Below, in pieces: positions 15,418 through 19,357 of a stretch of DNA of 19,357 bases; within the stretch, counting starts at the first letter, position 1; the number at the start of each line of letters is the position of its first letter. The DNA is from JBDTMT01 sp033764095 (lineage in GTDB: Bacteria; Desulfobacterota; Binatia; HRBIN30; CADEER01). The notes below the pieces were generated by a model. That model was not told the origin of the DNA and did not search any database. It saw only the letters and a list, made by a program, of their open reading frames with translations. A program made the position numbers and the translations under genes. The stretch is from positions 1 to 19,357 of the forward strand of contig JANRJF010000430.1 of assembly GCA_033764095.1 (NCBI GenBank). Direction: 5' to 3'.

Positions 15418-15514
15418 GCCGGCGGAAGCGATGAGCGATGTGCATTAGCGATGAGGGGCCCTGGAGCGACGCAGGGCTCATCCGCATCGCTCGTCGCTCA
15501 TCGCTTCCGCCGGC
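15418..15514. repeat. Perfect 21-bp inverted repeat of GCGATGAG-type words
   Basis: Arms 15418-15438 and 15494-15514 are perfect inverted copies of 21 bases. Inside, GCGATGAGGGGCCCT (from 15448) and AGGGCTCATC (15473-15482) make a second nested, slightly bulged stem. The words GCGATGAG/GCGATG recur in both arms. It lies between the stop of the second AstE-like gene (15525) and the P450 start, all on the minus strand. It probably terminates the upstream operon or separates the two transcription units. No strong T-tract is seen. Confidence 0.7.
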
Positions 15515-15524
15515 GGCAGCCTTC

Positions 15525-16514
15525 CTACTGTTCCTGGCCGCGCACGGTGCGGCGCTGGCCGTCGAGGCGGACGCGCGTCTGCAGGCGGGCGATGAGGTCG
15601 CCCTCGTAGAGCAGCGGCTGGCGGCGGATGCCGCTCAGCAGGCCCGACACCGGGGCGCGCACCTCGGCGCGGCGCTCGCCGGAGAATCCGTCGTAGACCT
15701 GACCGATCAGCGCGCCGGCCTGCAGCCAGGCGCCGACTTGTACGTGCGTGACGAACAGGCCGGCGTGCTCGGAGACCAGCGGCAGCGTCTGGTCGAGGCC
15801 GAAGTAGTGCGTGTCCTGGTCCTCGGCGGCGAGCTCGATGCCGGTGACCAGTCCGGTGTGGTGCAGGAACGCCATCAGCGCGCGGAACAGCCGCTCGCAG
15901 TGCGGCAGCTGCAGATCGCCGGCGCGCCCCGCCTGGATGACGAAGTTCTCGCCGCCGCAGGTGCGCCAGGCGTGCCCGAGGGTGGTGGTGAAGGCGGTGT
16001 CGGTGGTGCGCTCGATCACCGCCGGCAGGCCGAACAGCATGGCCGAGGCGCTCTCGTCCTCGCTCGGCTCGTAGAGCCGCACCTGCGGCACCTCCTCGAA
16101 GTCGAGGTTCGAGCTGTGCACGTCGATGCGGTAGTGCGCCGGGCGCGTCGCCTGGAAGACCGCGTTGGCGATGCGCTGCGTCGTCTCGCCGAGGTCGTAG
16201 CCGGGGAACATGCGGTTGATGTCGGTCTTGTCGAACGGCCAGCGCCGCGTGCGGGTGTTGACGCCGAGCACGTTCACCGCCGGCACGATGACGATGCGGT
16301 GGGTGAGCTGCTGCGCCGGCTGCGTGCCGTCGGCGATGCGTTGCAGGTACTCGGCCAGCCTCGACAGCACGAAGATGCCGTTCAGCTCGTTGCCGTGGAT
16401 GCCGGCCACCAGCGCCAGCCGCGGTGGCGCGGTGCGCGGTCCGAAGTCGTGGTACGGGATGACGAAGTCCTCGCGCAGCGGCGCCGTCATCTCCAGGAGC
16501 GTCGGGGTCTTCAT
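15525..16514 (-). CDS. AstE/AspA-family zinc hydrolase paralogue with Glu-to-Gln at the catalytic position
   Basis: The 329-residue protein belongs to the succinylglutamate desuccinylase/aspartoacylase branch of M14-like zinc hydrolases. Zinc ligands are H40 and E43 in GIHGNELNG and H133 in 'DVHSSN'; DINRMFPG (98-105) is the substrate-binding Arg motif. The C-terminal 'VRAPVSGLLSG ... YEGDLIARL' is a beta-barrel resembling a lipoyl-type fold. The segment that in its neighbour reads VVEMG is here VIQAG, so the catalytic Glu is replaced by Gln194 (codon 15935-15933). Activity may be lost or altered. The ATG 16514-16512 overlaps the stop of the upstream paralogue as ATGA. It may act with that paralogue in trimming an acylated or amide-linked product of the alpha-E/transglutaminase cluster. 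Confidence 0.88.
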   Translation of the reverse strand: MKTPTLLEMTAPLREDFVIPYHDFGPRTAPPRLALVAGIHGNELNGIFVLSRLAEYLQRIADGTQPAQQLTHRIVIVPAVNVLGVNTRTRRWPFDKTDINRMFPGYDLGETTQRIANAVFQATRPAHYRIDVHSSNLDFEEVPQVRLYEPSEDESASAMLFGLPAVIERTTDTAFTTTLGHAWRTCGGENFVIQAGRAGDLQLPHCERLFRALMAFLHHTGLVTGIELAAEDQDTHYFGLDQTLPLVSEHAGLFVTHVQVGAWLQAGALIGQVYDGFSGERRAEVRAPVSGLLSGIRRQPLLYEGDLIARLQTRVRLDGQRRTVRGQEQ

Positions 16515-17461
16515 CGGGTCGCCATGATGCGCGCCATCAGCGAGCCCTCGTAGACGGCGGGGTACTCGCGCAGCGTGAAGAGCACGCCGTCGACCGGCGA
16601 GCGCACCTCGGAGAGGGTGCCGCCGTGCTGCGGCGAGACGATGGTGCCGAGCAGGTCGCCGTGCCGCACCGCCATCCAGTGGTCGATGGTCGGCAGGAAC
16701 AGGCCGGAGGTCTCGGCGTTCAGGTAGTGCACGTTGGTGTCGTCGGCGAGCAGCGGCGAATGGGTGATCGCGTCCAACGGCAGGTCGGGTGCCAGCACGC
16801 CGAGCCGCTGCCAGGCGTTGAGAATGCCGACCAGCAGCTGCTCGGTGAACGCCGGCGTGATGCGCATGCCGACGCCCATCTCGACCACCAGGCAGGGGGT
16901 GCCGCGGCTGTTCAGGCTGTGCGCGATGGTCGCTTCGAGCACGGTGACGGCGCCGTGCAGCCAGATCAGGTCGAGGTTCATGCCCTCGGCGAGCGGCACC
17001 AGCGTGGCGGCGAAGTCCTGGTTGATGCGCACCTGCGGGATCTCGCGCAGGAAGATGTTGCTGGCGTGGATGTCGATGACCAGCGCGGAGCCGCTCAGCG
17101 CGGCAATCGCGCCGGCGGCGATGCGCTGCGGCAGCAGGCCCTCGGGGTCGCCGGGGAAGTTGCGGTTGAGGTCGGCGTCGAACACCGGCACGAAGCGCTC
17201 CAGCGTGTCGATGCCGAGCGGGTTGAGCGCCGGGATCAGGTCGACGCGCCCGCGCAGCGCGTGCGGATGCGTCTCGGCGAGCTGCTCCAGCCACGCGGCC
17301 AGCCGGTGGCAGACGTAGAGCCCCTCGAGCTCGTCGCCGTGGATGCCGGCGATGACCGCGACGCGCGGCCCGCCGCCGCCGATGAAGCTGGTGCGGTTGA
17401 TCTTCAACGTCTCGCGATACGGCAGCGCGAGGGAGACGACGGCGTCCTGGGTGATGTCCAT
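16511..17461 (-). CDS. AstE/AspA-family zinc hydrolase (complete active site)
   Basis: The 316-residue protein has all family residues: zinc ligands H41 and E44 in GIHGDELEG, H132 in 'DIHAS', DLNRNFPG at 97-104 for carboxylate binding, and E194 in LVVEMGVG as catalytic base. A C-terminal beta domain (about 245-313, 'VRSPVDGVLF ... YEGSLMARI') follows. Family members hydrolyse N-acyl amino acids (succinyl-glutamate, N-acetyl-aspartate) or related amides; the substrate here is unknown. It is followed with an ATGA overlap by a diverged paralogue, and separated from the upstream transglutaminase by 123 bases containing an inverted octamer repeat. The context points to processing of a peptide or acyl conjugate rather than arginine catabolism, since no ast genes are near. 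Confidence 0.9.
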   Translation of the reverse strand: MDITQDAVVSLALPYRETLKINRTSFIGGGGPRVAVIAGIHGDELEGLYVCHRLAAWLEQLAETHPHALRGRVDLIPALNPLGIDTLERFVPVFDADLNRNFPGDPEGLLPQRIAAGAIAALSGSALVIDIHASNIFLREIPQVRINQDFAATLVPLAEGMNLDLIWLHGAVTVLEATIAHSLNSRGTPCLVVEMGVGMRITPAFTEQLLVGILNAWQRLGVLAPDLPLDAITHSPLLADDTNVHYLNAETSGLFLPTIDHWMAVRHGDLLGTIVSPQHGGTLSEVRSPVDGVLFTLREYPAVYEGSLMARIMATR

Positions 17462-17469
17462 GCGAGGCA

Positions 17470-17581
17470 GGCTGCTACGCTGTTAGGCTGCTAGGCTGTT
17501 GGGGGAGGATCCGCCGAGGCTGCTGTCTGTCCGTTCCGCGATCATCCCCTAACAGCCCAACCGCGTAACAGCCTAACAGCC
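17470..17581. repeat. Inverted arms of tandem GGCTGTTA octamers
   Basis: The left arm 17470-17505 is four tandem variants of the octamer GGCTGTTA followed by GGGG. The right arm 17546-17581 is the inverse of four such octamers plus GGGG. The arms match at 29 of 36 positions, and several mismatches would be G-U pairs in RNA. The loop is about 40 bases. It lies between the transglutaminase stop (17585) and the AstE-like start (17461) on the minus strand, where it could attenuate or partly terminate transcription. Confidence 0.65.
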
Positions 17582-17584
17582 TTC

Positions 17585-18451
17585 CTACTGGTCGCATCGC
17601 ACCGCGACCACCGCGCTGGTCTCGGCGGCCGCCTCGCCGCCTTTGAAGTGCGAACGCACCGGCGGGCAGTCCTGTGCGTCGCGGCCGACGGCGACGACGA
17701 CGTAGGTGTCGTTGGTGACCAGCTGCGTGCTGGGGTCGAGGCCGCGCCAGCCGGCGCCGGGGATCAGCACCTCGCTCCAGGCGTGCAACGATTGCTCGGC
17801 GTCGTCCTCCAGGTAGCCGGGGTCGTGGTAGCCGAGCACGTAGCGCGCCTGGGCGCCCCAGGCGCGCGCCAGGCTGACGAGCAGGTGGGCGAGCGCCTGG
17901 CAGCCGCCGCGGCGCGTGGCGAGCGTCTCGTCCAGCGGCGCGCAGGCGGACTGAAAGGCGGGCGCGTACTCGATGGCCTCCGCCATCCACTCCAACACCA
18001 ATTGCAGCGCCTCGAGCAGCGGCTTGTCGGTGGCGCGCGCCGGCCAGGCAAAGTCGCCGCCCTCGACCGCCGGCAGCGCCGGCGTCAGCGGGCTGCGGTG
18101 CAGCAGGTAGGACCACAGCCGCGGCTGCCGGCGCAGCGCGTCGTCCAGCCAGGCGCGCTCGGCATCCGGTGCGACGACCGCGAAGTCGAACGGATTGGTC
18201 AGCGACGTCTCGACCTTGGCGCGCAGCGTGGCGGTCAGCGCCTGGTGCGGGGCGATCAGACTCAGGCCGTGCACTGGGTTGCCGAAGCCGTCGGCATGCG
18301 CGCGCACCTCGGCGGGCGGCTCGACGGTGACGCTCAAATCGCGGACGCGCTGGTGCGAGGTCGGCTGCGGCGCCAGACGCAGCTCGCAGTGGTGCTCCCA
18401 CACCGGCGCCGCGAAGCTCAGCCGCAGCGCGTGCGCGATGTCGTACTTCAC
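17585..18451 (-). CDS. Transglutaminase-like cysteine protease of the alpha-E cluster
   Basis: The 288-residue protein has an N-terminal beta domain typical of bacterial transglutaminase-like proteins (about 1-90, 'HHCELRLAPQPTSHQRVRDLSVTVEP'). The papain-like core has catalytic C184 in 'RRGGCQALAHLLVSLARAWG', H223 in 'LHAWSEVLIPGAGW' and D239 in 'GLDPS'. 'QARYVLGY' between Cys and His is also characteristic. The GTG start (18451-18449) overlaps the alpha-E stop as GTGA, and 'VKYDIAHAL' begins the first strand. In amidoligase clusters described by Aravind and co-workers this family is predicted to cleave or transfer peptide amides made by an ATP-grasp ligase. No signal peptide is seen, so it is probably cytoplasmic. 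The substrate is unknown. Confidence 0.9.
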   Translation of the reverse strand: MKYDIAHALRLSFAAPVWEHHCELRLAPQPTSHQRVRDLSVTVEPPAEVRAHADGFGNPVHGLSLIAPHQALTATLRAKVETSLTNPFDFAVVAPDAERAWLDDALRRQPRLWSYLLHRSPLTPALPAVEGGDFAWPARATDKPLLEALQLVLEWMAEAIEYAPAFQSACAPLDETLATRRGGCQALAHLLVSLARAWGAQARYVLGYHDPGYLEDDAEQSLHAWSEVLIPGAGWRGLDPSTQLVTNDTYVVVAVGRDAQDCPPVRSHFKGGEAAAETSAVVAVRCDQ

Positions 18452-19357
18452 CGCTCGTCCCCGCGGTAGTGCTCGAAGTACTCGCGCGCCAACGCCCCGT
18501 TGAACGCTTCGACGTTGGCCAGGAAGGCGTCGAGGTACTCGTGCAGGCCCTGCTCGAAGACCTGCGCGGCGGTGGTGTCGGCGAGCTGCGCCTCCAGCGC
18601 CGCCATCGCGGCGCGGGTGCGCTCGGCGCCCTCGAGGCCGATCTCGCGCAGCGCGTGCTGCATGCGGTCGACGGTGAAGCGCAGCGAGCGCGGGAAGTCG
18701 CGCTCGAAGACGACGAACTCGGCGATGTCCACCGGCCGCAGGCCGGTCTGGTAGCGGCGCCGGAAGGCCTCGTAGGCGGACAGCGATTTGAGCAGCGCCG
18801 CCCACTGGTAGAAGTCGAGCGCCGAGCCGATCATCGCCACGTCCGGCAGCAGCAGGTGGTACTTCACGTCGAGGATGCGCGCCGTCATGTCGGCGCGCTC
18901 GACGCAGGTGCCGAGCAGGTAGAAGCCGAACGCCTCGCCGCGCATCATCGTGCTGACCGAGATGCCGTGGAAGCGCGCCACGCCGTTGCGCACCTCGGCG
19001 AACAGGCTGGCGGCGCGCTCGGCGCCGGCGCCGCCCTCCAGCACCCGGTCGATGCGCAGCCACATCTCGTTGATCGCCTCCCACATCTCGTTCGAGATGC
19101 GGTCGCGCACGACGCGCGCGTTCTCGCGCGCCAGGCGCAGGCTGGAGCGGATGGCGCTCGGGTTGGAGCGCTCGCGGGTCATGAACTGGATGGTGCGCGC
19201 GGCGCTGATCTCGCCGCCCTCGTAGCGCGCCTGGTAGGCCTCCTCGCTGGAGCTGATCGACAGCAGCGGCTTCCACTGCGCCGCCTCGGGCAAGGCGTCC
19301 TCGGCCTCCAGCAGGTGAACGAGGTTGATCTCCACCAGGCGCGCCGTGTTGCCGGCG
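18448..19357 (-). CDS. Alpha-E domain protein (5' partial at the right edge)
   Basis: The frame stays open through the right edge, reading 'AGNTARLVEINLVHLLEAED' at its start. This matches the alpha-E (DUF403) motif that usually follows 'YWMGRYxER' about 15-20 residues into the protein, so only the first part of the N-terminus is missing. The body is all-helical with the typical 'ARENARVVRDRISNEMWEAINEMWL', 'GVARFHGISVSTMMRGEAFGFYLLGTCVERADMTARILDVKYH' (split around 120-165) and 'SALDFYQWAALLKSLSAYEAFRRRY' segments. Alpha-E proteins have no established activity; they co-occur with circularly permuted ATP-grasp ligases and transglutaminase-like proteases in predicted peptide-modification operons. 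The stop overlaps the next GTG (GTGA). The internal GTG at 19335 is not the true start. Confidence 0.9.
   Translation of the reverse strand, partial: AGNTARLVEINLVHLLEAEDALPEAAQWKPLLSISSSEEAYQARYEGGEISAARTIQFMTRERSNPSAIRSSLRLARENARVVRDRISNEMWEAINEMWLRIDRVLEGGAGAERAASLFAEVRNGVARFHGISVSTMMRGEAFGFYLLGTCVERADMTARILDVKYHLLLPDVAMIGSALDFYQWAALLKSLSAYEAFRRRYQTGLRPVDIAEFVVFERDFPRSLRFTVDRMQHALREIGLEGAERTRAAMAALEAQLADTTAAQVFEQGLHEYLDAFLANVEAFNGALAREYFEHYRGDER

Noticed and set aside
17475..18401. 308-codon minus-strand frame across the transglutaminase region
   Set aside because: It overlaps the transglutaminase-like gene with catalytic Cys, His and Asp, and its own product is low-complexity.

Overview
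The window is high-GC DNA (about 70% by eye) from one bacterial chromosome, densely coding and with little sign of recent transfer. The best lineage clue is a secreted protein at 3718-4974 with a dockerin-like CPGDCDGDG-x-V-x-V-x-EL repeat and a C-x4-C-x-AATGC cysteine motif. I associate this style with uncultured Binatota and delta-proteobacterial relatives (Myxococcota, Desulfobacterota). Class III cyclase/AAA/TPR regulators and an LLM-family flavoenzyme fit that setting. The assignment is an inference; no rRNA or other marker gene is present.

Left part (1-6915), mostly single genes and short pairs: the 3' end of a TPR regulator (+); a minus-strand set with a pterin-4a-carbinolamine dehydratase, a 57-aa one-helix membrane protein and perhaps a 58-aa hydrophilic ORF; a GDSL/SGNH hydrolase followed by an LLM-class flavin-dependent oxidoreductase (+); a secreted dockerin-like protein (-); and a membrane-anchored metallophosphoesterase followed directly by a six-helix membrane protein (+). 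Spacer 6916-7555 has no gene. It holds a run of hairpins bounded by two inverted copies of a 31-nt REP-like sequence, plus a second dispersed repeat.

Right part (7556-19357), all on the minus strand, so transcription runs from the right edge leftwards. First comes a 5'-truncated alpha-E protein coupled to a transglutaminase-like protease. Next are two tandem AstE/AspA-family zinc hydrolases, the second with Gln at the usual catalytic Glu. Then comes a P450 - membrane protein - DyP peroxidase trio joined by ATGA start/stop overlaps, and last a 1027-aa cyclase-AAA-TPR regulator. The alpha-E/transglutaminase pair belongs to a recognised group of predicted amidoligase peptide-modification clusters; its usual ATP-grasp partner, if present, lies beyond the right edge.

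The strongest candidate for something little described is the P450-membrane protein-DyP operon. The P450 lacks the usual acid-alcohol pair in helix I, no redox partner is nearby, a peroxidase is encoded in the same operon, and the protein between them is an internally duplicated two-helix membrane protein. This suggests peroxide-driven oxidation at the membrane. Other signals are an alternative-pairing RNA region ahead of the small membrane protein, and several spacers built as inverted arms of short tandem words, each spacer using a different word.
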